A stretch of 40,448 bases of DNA from Corallococcus sp. CA053C (GCF_003611675.1 NZ_RAWA01000036.1:1-40448), one strand, 5' to 3'. Shown: positions 32,734 to 40,404, counted from the stretch's first letter. Translations and numbers: made by a program. Notes: generated by a model from the letters alone, not told the origin.

Positions 32734-32979
32734 CTACAGCTTCGGCAACACGCTCTCGACTCGCACGTGTCGCTCGACGTGATCAATTTTGAGCACCGCA
32801 TCATGCTCGCCGAGATTGGCAACCCCGACTCCACCGCTGCCGTGTCCCTCTACAGGCGCCCTCCTGGGCTGATCGAGCCAGGTTCTGAGATGGGTTTCGA
32901 CGGTGGGAGGTAGCTGAGAAAGCTGCTCCTGCGCCCGAGGACTCAGGTCAAAGCTGTACTTCATAACGGTCGTGGCCAT
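32734..32979 (-). CDS. Small RelE/ParE-like protein without visible antitoxin
   Basis: 81 residues: MKYSFDLSPRAQEQLSQLPP, then VLKIDHVERHVRVESVLPKL. The order (strand, helix pair, then paired strands ending in a basic tail) resembles RelE/ParE toxins. No antitoxin-like gene is adjacent. It has a very strong ribosome-binding site (AAAGGAGG) and lower GC than the lysin, and lacks the 12-bp late element, so it appears to be a later insertion into the lysis cassette. Toxin identity is a structural guess. Confidence 0.6.
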   Translation of the reverse strand: MATTVMKYSFDLSPRAQEQLSQLPPTVETHLRTWLDQPRRAPVEGHGSGGVGVANLGEHDAVLKIDHVERHVRVESVLPKL

Positions 32980-33049
32980 GGTTCTGCCCTCCTTTGTGTG
33001 GGAGAGGCCACTATAAGTAGGCGTCTGACATGCACTGAACCACCAAGGC

Positions 33050-33373
33050 CTACGGACGCGGGCGGTAGAGCGCGGGCCGCGGTTCCTCCACGGCCCGCTG
33101 GAGCAGCCCCTTCATCTCGCTCACGTCGTTGCGGATGCCGGTCAGCACGCCGTCCATCCGCTCCTGGCGCAGCTCCGTGGCGTGGAGGGCGTTGGCCTGG
33201 GCGTCCTGCTTGGCACGCACGTCCACCACGTCCTGCTGCAGGCGTGTCATCAGCGCGTAGGTACCGCCCGCGCTGAAGGCGGCGATGACGAGGCTGCCCG
33301 CGAGGGAGAGCGTCAGGGTGGTGCCCGACGAGATGGGGCTGCTGGGTTCGGTCTGGGCGGGGGAGGCGCTCAT
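33050..33373 (-). CDS. Small membrane protein with coiled coil (lysis or tail accessory)
   Basis: 107 residues. After a short polar start there is one membrane helix (LTLSLAGSLVIAAFSAGGTYALM, about 19-41), then a coiled coil (LQQDVVDVRAKQDAQANALHATELRQERMDGVLTG). This is a common design for phage holin-associated or spanin-like proteins. ATG 33373 lies exactly 8 nt after the 12-bp late element and has no usual AGGAGG. First gene of the minus-strand late cassette. Confidence 0.75.
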   Translation of the reverse strand: MSASPAQTEPSSPISSGTTLTLSLAGSLVIAAFSAGGTYALMTRLQQDVVDVRAKQDAQANALHATELRQERMDGVLTGIRNDVSEMKGLLQRAVEEPRPALYRPRP

Positions 33374-33381
33374 GCCCGGAC

Positions 33382-33393
33382 AGAAGGGCCGCC
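33382..33393 (-). promoter_or_regulatory. Late start-associated element (before the coiled-coil membrane gene)
   Basis: GGCGGCCCTTCT on the minus strand, exactly 8 nt before ATG 33373; the spacer is GTCCGGGC. Confidence 0.85.
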
Positions 33394-33588
33394 GCAGGCC
33401 CGCCACGCCACGCGGGCGCTGGACGTCCAAAGCCCCGCGCCGGGCGGAAAGACGCGCCTACGGGCCGCCAGGAACGGCCCAGCCCCAAAAAAATGGGGGG
33501 TCGTCTTTCAGATCTCGCTCTGAATTTCCGGAGGAATCCGTCGCGCAAGATTGCAGCGCGCCGAGCAATCCCGAATTTTGGCCGGTTT

Positions 33589-33610
33589 GGGGGTCCCCCA
33601 CCCCCGGGGG
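33589..33610. repeat. Double G/C palindrome
   Basis: GGGGGTCCCCC followed by ACCCCCGGGGG. Two overlapping perfect or near-perfect inverted repeats able to form alternative hairpins, in the divergent late region. Confidence 0.8.
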
Positions 33611-33713
33611 CATGTAGGACACGCCCTCTTTCCGCTACGGGCGGAATGCGCACCCTGTCGCACATGGCCGGTGGCACGCACGTTGCCGGCTCGCCGCCGT
33701 GCCGTGCTGGCGC

Positions 33714-33725
33714 GTCGTCCCTTCT
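33714..33725 (+). promoter_or_regulatory. Late start-associated element (before the 33734 gene)
   Basis: GTCGTCCCTTCT, 8 nt before ATG 33734; spacer CACCGGGC. Confidence 0.8.
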
Positions 33726-33733
33726 CACCGGGC

Positions 33734-34069
33734 ATGACCGACGCGCGACAGCAGCAGCGGGGAGAGCGCCTCCTCCTGGGAGGACGCAGGCACAGCTTCG
33801 GGCTGGCACTCGCGCTGGCGACAGCTGCGGAGGTCGCGATGGAGCGAGGCGCCCAGGCCGAGCCCATCGGCGAGCCGCTCCGCATCAGCAACGACCAGCT
33901 GCGCGCCCTCCACTTCGACGTCGCCGGGCTTCGCAACGCGGACACGCTCCGCGACCGTGGGCTACGACTGGCCGCGCCCTCCATACGTGGCCCGACCCTC
34001 GTAGCCGATGGCCCAGGCCCGAACCGGCATGAGCGCCGGAAGGCAGCGGCGCGGCGGCGCGGGCGATGA
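33734..34069 (+). CDS. Phage late protein of unknown function
   Basis: 111 residues from ATG 33734. FGLALALATAAEVAMERGA is a hydrophobic but not clearly membrane stretch; ISNDQLRALHFDVAGLRNADTLRDRGL follows; the C-terminus is strongly basic (HERRKAAARRRGR), suggesting nucleic-acid contact. It starts 8 nt after a late element and ends with an ATGA overlap to the next gene. Not recognised. Confidence 0.7.
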   Translation: MTDARQQQRGERLLLGGRRHSFGLALALATAAEVAMERGAQAEPIGEPLRISNDQLRALHFDVAGLRNADTLRDRGLRLAAPSIRGPTLVADGPGPNRHERRKAAARRRGR

Positions 34070-34290
34070 CCGCTCCGAGCGTCGTGCCGGCGTGCACGTG
34101 CCCTGCCCGGCTCACCCTTGACCTGCCGTGCCCCGTACCGCAGTGCCCGGCCGGCGTCGTCCTCCCGCGCGGCTTCCACGAGGACCCCGACGGCGCTCGC
34201 TTCGCCCGCGTCGTGGTGGGCTCGCCCGCGCGGTGGGCGTGGCAGCCGTGGGAAGCCGCCGAGCCGCGCGGGCCACACGCACCTGGGTGA
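34066..34290 (+). CDS. Small phage protein, translationally coupled
   Basis: 74 residues from ATG 34066 overlapping the preceding stop (ATGA). Four Cys occur in the N-terminal third (PACTCPARL, LPCPVPQCP), possibly a zinc site. No family recognised. Confidence 0.6.
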   Translation: MTAPSVVPACTCPARLTLDLPCPVPQCPAGVVLPRGFHEDPDGARFARVVVGSPARWAWQPWEAAEPRGPHAPG

Positions 34291-34443
34291 CGGGCCGCCC
34301 TGCTGCCCGGGCATGAGTGGAAGGGGCGCCTCTCCGCCGGAGTCCCAAATAACGAAGGCACTCATCTCCTCACCAGATTTCGGTGCCCCTATACAGTTAA
34401 ACAATGCGCTGCCAGATTGGCACACCAGAGGAAGGATGTGCCC

Positions 34444-35061
34444 ATGCCCAGCAGACAGCCGAATCTCCTGCCGTACAACGTCACCTATAATTCACGATTT
34501 GAGGCGGCGTTGCACGATGCACTGCAAGCGCCCATGAGAGCCAGAATCGACCTGAAGCTCGCTGCCCTTGCGATCGAGGCTGGCCACAACAGCGGAAGTC
34601 CCGACGCTATCCCTTCCCAAGAGTTCATCGGATCGTCGATGATCGGCACGGCGGATGTGGAGAGTTACCATATCGTCTATAGCAAGGACTCCATTGGTCG
34701 GCGACTCGTCGTCATGGATCTGGCTACCGATGGATGCCATTGTCGAACAGGAGGACTTCCGGCTCAAGGGAGGTGCCAACTCGACTCTTGTCCTGGCTCT
34801 GACGTGAAGGACTTCGTACATGCGTTGACTGTCTTCGCGCGACGTACGGGCAGGCCGACCGTAGAGTTGCCAAGGAACGTCTGGAGGCGCTTCATGCGCG
34901 AAACCGCCGCTGGGCCCGAAGAGGATGGCCGATTCACGGTTGAGGTTGAAGACGGAGTCGTTGAAATTGCGAGTACTTCATCAAGCAGGCATGTCGATGC
35001 GTGTTCGCTCTTCTCGATGCACCAGTCTGGAGACCTGGAACAAAGACTCCAAGAGCTGTGA
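34444..35061 (+). CDS. Low-GC accessory gene of unknown function
   Basis: 205 residues, no membrane segment. Five Cys lie between about 99 and 127 and near the end (DGCHCRTGG, GRCQLDSCPG, VDACSLF). The central part has alternating strands (SYHIVYSKDSIGRRLVVMDLATDG). Lower GC than flanking genes and no 12-bp late element in front; instead a TATAC-like promoter element about 50 bp upstream. ATG 34444 follows GGAAGGATGTGCCC; an ATG 27 bp upstream is in frame. Probably an independently expressed lysogenic gene. Confidence 0.75.
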   Translation: MPSRQPNLLPYNVTYNSRFEAALHDALQAPMRARIDLKLAALAIEAGHNSGSPDAIPSQEFIGSSMIGTADVESYHIVYSKDSIGRRLVVMDLATDGCHCRTGGLPAQGRCQLDSCPGSDVKDFVHALTVFARRTGRPTVELPRNVWRRFMRETAAGPEEDGRFTVEVEDGVVEIASTSSSRHVDACSLFSMHQSGDLEQRLQEL

Positions 35062-35104
35062 GTCCCAAGCCTTAAACTCATAGCCATTGGTTAAGGCCGT
35101 GTGC

Positions 35105-35119
35105 TGACCTGAAATGTCG
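35105..35119. promoter_or_regulatory. Third operator-like site, upstream of terminase
   Basis: TGACCTGAAATGTCG, matching the sites at 13904 and 21808 at 12 of 15 positions. It lies in the 255-bp gap before the small terminase gene. Confidence 0.3.
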
Positions 35120-35297
35120 GTAGCATTTGTCCGCTGCTGGGGCCGGTCGGCATGGCATTCTCGCTCGGCCTCCAACGGTGCATGGATGACGGGCGCTGAC
35201 GTGACGAGCTCGTCCCTCAGCCTGCCTGGAGAGTGTCCCGGTGGGCCTGGACGCCATGAGCACCCGCTGAGCCGCGCGGTCCCCACGCGCAGGGGTA

Positions 35298-35309
35298 GCC
35301 GGCCCTTCT
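35298..35309 (+). promoter_or_regulatory. Late start-associated element (before the small terminase)
   Basis: GCCGGCCCTTCT, 7 nt before GTG 35317; here the spacer GGAGGGT is also a good ribosome-binding site. Confidence 0.8.
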
Positions 35310-35316
35310 GGAGGGT

Positions 35317-35919
35317 GTGTCTCCCCCGCGCGGCTACGACCCGAAGCACCCTCCCGGCAAGCCGGCCGGGAAGGCACGCCCGGGACGGAAGGGGAAGTGG
35401 GCGGGCCCCGCCAGCACCCTGACGTACGCCATCCAGACGGAGCTGGTGACGCAGCTCCGGAAGGGGGCGACGAAGCGGATCGCCGCTGGGCTCGCGGGCA
35501 CCACCGAGGGACGCCTCCAGAACTGGCTGCGGCGCGGGCGCGAGGCCATCGAAGCGGGGAAGCGCAGCCGCTACACCGAGTTCGTCCAGGAGGTGGAGCG
35601 GGCCGAGGCCTCGTACCAGATGACGCTGGTGGAGGCCTCGACGGATGCCATCACCGACAAGGACATCAACGACAAGGTCATCCGGTGGCGCTTGGCCGTC
35701 GCGGCACCGAAGGACTTCACCGTCCCGCGCGAGGCAGCGGCACCGACAGGCAACGGCCACGGGCCGATGTTCGAGTTCATCACCCCGGACGAGGCGCGCG
35801 CGAAGCTCGACGAGAAGATGACGCGCTTCCTGGAGGAGTACGACCAGGAGGCGAGGGCCCTCGCGGAGCCGCCTCCGGAGGCGGACGAGGGCGACGAGGA
35901 CGAGGGCGATGGTAGCTAG
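35317..35919 (+). CDS. terS: Terminase small subunit
   Basis: 200 residues from GTG 35317. The N-terminus is basic and flexible (GKPAGKARPGRKGKW); then a helix-turn-helix (ELVTQLRKGATKRIAAGLAGTTEGRLQNWLRRGRE) as used by small terminases to bind the packaging site; then a helical oligomerisation region and an acidic C-terminus (EADEGDEDEGDG). It overlaps the large subunit gene by 11 bases. Assignment rests on the helix-turn-helix plus position. Confidence 0.85.
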   Translation: MSPPRGYDPKHPPGKPAGKARPGRKGKWAGPASTLTYAIQTELVTQLRKGATKRIAAGLAGTTEGRLQNWLRRGREAIEAGKRSRYTEFVQEVERAEASYQMTLVEASTDAITDKDINDKVIRWRLAVAAPKDFTVPREAAAPTGNGHGPMFEFITPDEARAKLDEKMTRFLEEYDQEARALAEPPPEADEGDEDEGDGS

Positions 35920-37426
35920 CGCCGCCGTCCTCGAAGAGGGCGAGCGGCTCCTCGCCGGCATCACCGTCATCACGTCGGAGACGCACGGCCGCTACTCCAG
36001 GGTCCAGCGCCTGGCGCTCGCCGCACGGCGCCGCGCGGGGAAGCCGACCAGCGTCGTGGACGCGCTCGCGCTGACCGCGCAGGAGCTGGTCGTCCTCTTC
36101 TACGAGTCGGAGTACTCCCTCCGGCCCGTCCAGCGCCCGCCAGCGGACTACCGCACCTTCTTCTTCATGGGGGGCCGTGGCACCGGCAAGACGTTCGCCG
36201 GCTCCGCGGCGGTCATCGACGAGGCCCGCGCGGACCCCGAAGCGCGCATCCTCATCGTCGGGCCCACGTACTCGGAGATCGTGAAGAACCAGATTGAGGG
36301 CACGAGCGGCATCCTCGCGCTCTCCCCGCCCTGGTTCTACCCGAAGCTGGAGAAGTCGAAGCGGCGCCTCGTGTGGCCCAACGGCGCGCAGGCCACGTGG
36401 CTGCCGGCGAAGAACGCCGACAAGTTCCGCGGGCACCAGTACACGTTCATCTGGGCGGACGAGCCGGTGGCGTGGAAGGGCGACGCCATTGCCGTCTACA
36501 AGGAGTGCCGGGCCGTCAACCGCCTCCTCAGCTCGCGCATGCGGAGGCTGGGCCTGTGCGCGCGCATGGTCATCACGACCACGCCGGCCCCGACGCCCCT
36601 CTTCAAGGAGATGCTGAGCGACCGCGAGGGCCTCGTGCTCGCGCGCAGCTCCACGCTGGAGAACAAGGAGAACCTCGACCCGGCCTACCTCCGCTACGTG
36701 CGCCGGGTGATGAACACGACGGAGGGCCGGCGCGAGTTCCGCGGCGAGCTCTCCTTCTCGATGGACCCCGCGCTGTACCGCCGGGTGAACTGGGACGCGA
36801 CGCGCGTCCCGACGAAGTCCCGGCCGACGGAGTTCGACTACATCGTCGTCGCTGTCGACCCCGCGACGGGCGAGAAGAAGTCGGCGGACCTGCACGGCAT
36901 CGTCGTGGTGGGCGTGCGCGAGGAAGCGGACGGCCTCGACCACGTCTACGTCCTCCAGGACGCCTCGCTCCAGTCGCCTGAGCCCAGCGCCTGGGCGAAG
37001 AAGGCCGTGGACTGCCTCCGGGCCTGGGAGCCGCTCGCGAAGAAGGATGGGCGTGGCAGGCCCCGCGCGTGGATCTTCGCCGAGACGAACACCGGCGGCA
37101 GCATGGTGAAGAGCACCATCCGCCAGGTCGCCAAGGTGAAGGTGAAGACGGAGCGCGCCATGCAGTCGAAGGCGGAGCGCGCCGCGCCGGTGTCCGCAAT
37201 GGCGGAGGCCGGGCTCGTCCACATGGTGGGCAAGCACAAGAAGCTCGAGGAGCAGCTTGGCAAGTTCACGGGCCAAGAGGGCGGCCACGGACGCGATGAC
37301 CGCGCGGACGCCTTCGCATGGCCCATCTACAAGTACGTCTGCAAGAAGAAGAAGAACGCGGGCGCGGCGGAGCGCGGCGTGGCTGAGAGCCTACCCACCG
37401 GCGAAGATGACGACGAAGCGGAGTAG
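35909..37426 (+). CDS. terL: Terminase large subunit
   Basis: 505 residues. The ATPase domain has Walker A GGRGTGKT (88-95), the adenine-motif-like FFFMGG start and Walker B FIWADEP; ITTTPAP is the coupling motif. The nuclease domain shows the acidic residues in VVAVDPATG, IFAETNTGG and GRDDRADAFAWP. It cuts concatemeric DNA and pumps it into proheads through the portal. The start overlaps terS, so translation is coupled and no late element is needed here. Confidence 0.96.
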   Translation: MVASAAVLEEGERLLAGITVITSETHGRYSRVQRLALAARRRAGKPTSVVDALALTAQELVVLFYESEYSLRPVQRPPADYRTFFFMGGRGTGKTFAGSAAVIDEARADPEARILIVGPTYSEIVKNQIEGTSGILALSPPWFYPKLEKSKRRLVWPNGAQATWLPAKNADKFRGHQYTFIWADEPVAWKGDAIAVYKECRAVNRLLSSRMRRLGLCARMVITTTPAPTPLFKEMLSDREGLVLARSSTLENKENLDPAYLRYVRRVMNTTEGRREFRGELSFSMDPALYRRVNWDATRVPTKSRPTEFDYIVVAVDPATGEKKSADLHGIVVVGVREEADGLDHVYVLQDASLQSPEPSAWAKKAVDCLRAWEPLAKKDGRGRPRAWIFAETNTGGSMVKSTIRQVAKVKVKTERAMQSKAERAAPVSAMAEAGLVHMVGKHKKLEEQLGKFTGQEGGHGRDDRADAFAWPIYKYVCKKKKNAGAAERGVAESLPTGEDDDEAE

Positions 37427-37481
37427 CCCGGGCACACGCCGCACCGTACAGTTGCCGTTCCTCAACGCCTAAGGGGGGCAG

Positions 37482-37907
37482 ATGAAGAGCACGAAGAAGA
37501 AGACTCCGAGATATCGGGAACGGCCCGGTTGGAGGCATGACTACAGTCCTCCGATTGCTCAGGACGGCTTCCTTCCCTACTCCAAGATCCTCACAGCGAT
37601 GGACTCGGCGGAGAGCAAGTCCTTGAGCTGGTTTGCCGTCAATGCATACGTGATTGGAGGGCCGCAGACCCATACCGTGGTCATTGAGGCGCGCGAGGGC
37701 AGACGTGCCTCCCAGTCCAAGACGTCAACCCACTTCTGGGAGGGGACGTATGTCCCTGAGCACGGCATCTTCAAGATCGACCCCGTGTACGTGACTCAAT
37801 ACAGCCTCAATGCTGATGGCCCCGTGTACTTCGACTTCACCGGGACCGTCATCACCCAGGCTGAACTGGACGCCGAGGCGAAGGCGCGGTCCGAGCAGAA
37901 GGAGTAG
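37482..37907 (+). CDS. Low-GC accessory gene between terminase and portal
   Basis: 141 residues. Basic start (MKSTKKKTPRYRERPGWRHDY), then a beta-rich region (HTVVIEAREGRR; YVPEHGIFKIDPVYVTQYSLN) and a charged helical tail. AAGGGGGG precedes ATG 37482. It interrupts the usual terminase-portal order, has lower GC and lacks the late element, which instead lies downstream of it before the portal gene. A moron-type insertion; function unknown. Confidence 0.78.
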   Translation: MKSTKKKTPRYRERPGWRHDYSPPIAQDGFLPYSKILTAMDSAESKSLSWFAVNAYVIGGPQTHTVVIEAREGRRASQSKTSTHFWEGTYVPEHGIFKIDPVYVTQYSLNADGPVYFDFTGTVITQAELDAEAKARSEQKE

Positions 37908-37921
37908 CCCCGCCGCAGGGA

Positions 37922-37933
37922 GGCGGCCCTTCT
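37922..37933 (+). promoter_or_regulatory. Late start-associated element (before the portal)
   Basis: GGCGGCCCTTCT, exactly 8 nt before ATG 37942; spacer GGTGGGAC. Confidence 0.85.
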
Positions 37934-37941
37934 GGTGGGAC

Positions 37942-39297
37942 ATGGCCTCCCTCTTCCGCCGCACCATCAAGGCCCTGGGCTTTCTTCCCACGCGCCGGGG
38001 CCCCCTCGTCAACGGCCTGCCCCTCTTCAGCTTCTCCCCGCGTAGAGGCAGCCGTGAGGTGCTCGCGGCCTACCGGGAGAACGGGTGGCTTCGGGCCGTG
38101 GTGGACACCGTCGCGGACGCCGTCGCCACACCACGGTGGAAGGTCTACAAGCGCGTCGGCAGCAGCTACGGGAAGTCGGGCGCCGATCCTCGCTGGCGGA
38201 GCCCGGTCTCCGGCGAGCGGAAGAAGGCGTTGGCCGATGGCGTCAGGGCCGGCGCGCTCGTCGAGCTGCCCGCGCACGAGCTGCTGAACCTGCTGGAGGC
38301 TCCACACCCCCAGTTCCCCGGGCGCGAGCTGCTCAAGCTGATGCAGCTGCACCTGGACCTGGTCGGCGAGACGTTCCTCTGGCTGCGCCTCGGCGCTGAC
38401 GGGCGCCCCGTGGGCTGGGAGGTGGTACCGCCCCACTGCGTTCACCAGACGCCTCAGCCCGGGCGGCCGGAGTTCGTCCTCTCGTACAACCAGGCGCACG
38501 TGGGCGTCCCCGCCGCGCACATCCTCTGGCTGAAGCACCTGGACCCGGAGAACCCCCACGGGCGCGGCGCTGGGCGAGGGCTCGCAGTCGGCGACCAGCT
38601 CGACACGATGGAGGCCATCGACCGGAGCGCGAAGGCCGTGTTCGAGCGCGGCGGCGTGCCGCAGGCCATCGTCGGCATGGACTCGAAGAAGGACGACGTC
38701 GACCAGGAGGAGGCGGCGGATGACCTGGAGAAGCGCTTCAATGAGTCGCACCGCGGGCCCGAGAACGCGGGGAAGCTCTGGTTCGCCCCGGCCGGCGTGA
38801 GCCTCGCCCAGGTGACGGTGAACTACCGCGAGCTGCAGGCGGAGGAACTGGCGAAGGGCCAGCGGGCCTACGTCCGCCAGACATACAACGTGCCGCCGGA
38901 GCTGGTGGGCGACCTCTCCAGCAGCAACCGCAGCACGTCCGAGTCCGCGAAGTACCACCTGGCCGAATACGCGGTGTCTCCGCGTCTGGAGTTCCTCCGC
39001 GCGTACCTCCAGCTCGTGCTCGTGCCGCTCGTCGACCGGGACGCCATCCTCGACTACGAGGACCCGCGCCCTCAGGAGTGGGAGCGCGTCTTCCGCCTCA
39101 TGACGACGCCCGTCACCGAGGCCTTCACATGGAACGAGGTGCGCATCCTGGCCGGGTACGAGCCGGATCCGGAGCTCGACGGGAAGCGCCCGCTTCCGAT
39201 GCCCGGCGCCGGCGGCGGCAACAACGTCGCGTCCGCCGCGGCGAACGCCACGCCCAACCCGCCCCGGGACCGTAGCGGCGAAGAGGGCCGCGTGTAG
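37942..39297 (+). CDS. Portal protein (HK97 family)
   Basis: 451 residues. Typical features are the N-terminal LAAYRENGWLRAVVDTVADAVA, the central DLVGETFLWLRLGADGRPVGWEVVPP, and RAYVRQTYNVPPELVGDLSSSNRST followed by the clip/stem helices. The protein forms the dodecameric DNA entry ring of the capsid. ATG 37942 is chosen; the longer open frame upstream overlaps the preceding gene. C-terminal tail is Gly/Ala/Asn-rich. Confidence 0.94.
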   Translation: MASLFRRTIKALGFLPTRRGPLVNGLPLFSFSPRRGSREVLAAYRENGWLRAVVDTVADAVATPRWKVYKRVGSSYGKSGADPRWRSPVSGERKKALADGVRAGALVELPAHELLNLLEAPHPQFPGRELLKLMQLHLDLVGETFLWLRLGADGRPVGWEVVPPHCVHQTPQPGRPEFVLSYNQAHVGVPAAHILWLKHLDPENPHGRGAGRGLAVGDQLDTMEAIDRSAKAVFERGGVPQAIVGMDSKKDDVDQEEAADDLEKRFNESHRGPENAGKLWFAPAGVSLAQVTVNYRELQAEELAKGQRAYVRQTYNVPPELVGDLSSSNRSTSESAKYHLAEYAVSPRLEFLRAYLQLVLVPLVDRDAILDYEDPRPQEWERVFRLMTTPVTEAFTWNEVRILAGYEPDPELDGKRPLPMPGAGGGNNVASAAANATPNPPRDRSGEEGRV

Positions 39298-39304
39298 CGA
39301 AGCG

Positions 39305-39316
39305 GCCGGCCCTTCT
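39305..39316 (+). promoter_or_regulatory. Late start-associated element (before the prohead protease)
   Basis: GCCGGCCCTTCT, exactly 8 nt before ATG 39325; spacer CTCAGGGC. Confidence 0.85.
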
Positions 39317-39324
39317 CTCAGGGC

Positions 39325-40353
39325 ATGCGCACCCTCTCCATCCGCAGGAAGCTGCTTGACGGCTCCGCCCCTACCGCCGGGACGCAGGCCCCGGTGTTCC
39401 AGATCACCTCCGCGAAGCTCGACCGCCACAGGGACAGAATCCTGGGCATCAAGGCTGACGGACCCGAGCTGACGAGGCCGCTTCTGTGGGGCCATGCGAG
39501 CTGGGAGCCCGCCATCGGCAAGGCGCGCTGCTTCCAGGAGGGCGGCGTGTGGATGATGGAGCCGCGCTGCGATGGCATTGGCGCGCGCTCACAGGAGGTC
39601 GAGGCCAAGATCAAGGCCGACACCCTGGACGCCTGCTCCATCGGCTTCATCCCCGTGGAGGGCTACGACCCGGTGCCGAACACCGAGGGCGGCCTCGACT
39701 TCCCTCTCGTGCACCTGGTCGAGGTCAGCATCGTCAACGTGGGGGCGAACGAGGACGCCGTCCGCGTGCGCTCCATGGGCGGGCAGGCAGCCGGAGGTGA
39801 GGCAGTGCTGGTTGCGGCCCTCAACGGCCTCGCGCTGACCCAGGCGGCCCTGACGAAGTCCCTCGACAAGCTGACCGCCACGAAGGCGGACGAGGACGAC
39901 GAGGAGGAAACCGCGCCCGCGCCCGCCGAGGGGAAGGCGGCGGAGGGTGAGCCCGACGAGACGGCACCGGCCGAGGACCTGACGCCCAAGGCGTTCGCCG
40001 AAGCGCTCGTGGAGTACCTCGAAGCCGGCAAGGCACTGGCAGAGGCCTTCCTCGCCACCGAGAGCGACGACGAGGAGCTGCTCGGCTTGGCGGAGGCGCT
40101 GCGCGACGGCCAGCCCACCGACATCGAGGCCGTGAAGGGGTGGCTGGCGCGCGCGGAGGACGTGGCTGAGCCGGCGGCCGAGGAGGAGGACGAGGAGCCC
40201 GACGCGGCGGCGGACGCGCCGCTCCCCGAGGAAGAGGCGAAGGCGCTGCGCCGCCTCGTCCGCAAGGAATTCGGCTTCTCCGTCGAGCAGTCCAAGGCCC
40301 TCTCGCCCCGGGACCTGCGTGCGTACGCGGCGCTCTGCCCGCCCGCCGTGTAG
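39325..40353 (+). CDS. Prohead protease fused to a scaffold-like domain
   Basis: 342 residues. The N-terminal part (about 1-155) is an HK97-type (S78/U35) protease with catalytic H57 in LLWGHASWEP and S105 in DACSIGFIPV, then VHLVEVSIVNVGANEDAVRV. The C-terminal half is acidic, helical and low complexity (many Asp/Glu/Ala), as expected for a scaffold removed during maturation. Fusion in one polypeptide means the enzyme is delivered with its scaffold. It lies in the standard portal-protease-capsid order. Confidence 0.93.
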   Translation: MRTLSIRRKLLDGSAPTAGTQAPVFQITSAKLDRHRDRILGIKADGPELTRPLLWGHASWEPAIGKARCFQEGGVWMMEPRCDGIGARSQEVEAKIKADTLDACSIGFIPVEGYDPVPNTEGGLDFPLVHLVEVSIVNVGANEDAVRVRSMGGQAAGGEAVLVAALNGLALTQAALTKSLDKLTATKADEDDEEETAPAPAEGKAAEGEPDETAPAEDLTPKAFAEALVEYLEAGKALAEAFLATESDDEELLGLAEALRDGQPTDIEAVKGWLARAEDVAEPAAEEEDEEPDAAADAPLPEEEAKALRRLVRKEFGFSVEQSKALSPRDLRAYAALCPPAV

Positions 40354-40354
40354 G

Positions 40355-40366
40355 GCCGGCCCTTCT
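40355..40366 (+). promoter_or_regulatory. Late start-associated element (before the next head gene)
   Basis: GCCGGCCCTTCT, one base after the protease stop codon, 38 nt before ATG 40405, which has its own GGAG. Confidence 0.8.
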
Positions 40367-40404
40367 CTCCCCTCAACCACTTTCTCACCCCGGAGTTCCG
40401 ACCG

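Larger units (their letters stand above)
33374..33733. other. Divergent late region between lysis and head modules
   Basis: 360 bp from which late genes diverge. It holds two start-associated elements (33382-33393, minus; 33714-33725, plus), an AT-richer patch (about 33485-33590), and the double palindrome GGGGGTCCCCCACCCCCGGGGG split around 33589-33610. A likely seat of late promoters; a cos or pac site is possible but cannot be shown. Confidence 0.5.

Noticed and set aside
34314-34440. A possible small gene starting at the ATG at 34314, preceded by a degenerate form of the late element (GCCGCCCTGCT, then GCCCGGGC)
   Set aside because: The reading frame soon runs into the low-GC accessory gene in another frame and shows no domain. 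It may be the stub of a gene lost by insertion, but this is not supportable.
37852-39495. A 547-codon minus-strand open frame opposite the portal gene
   Set aside because: It is the mirror of the portal and protease coding sequence, with no recognisable domain.
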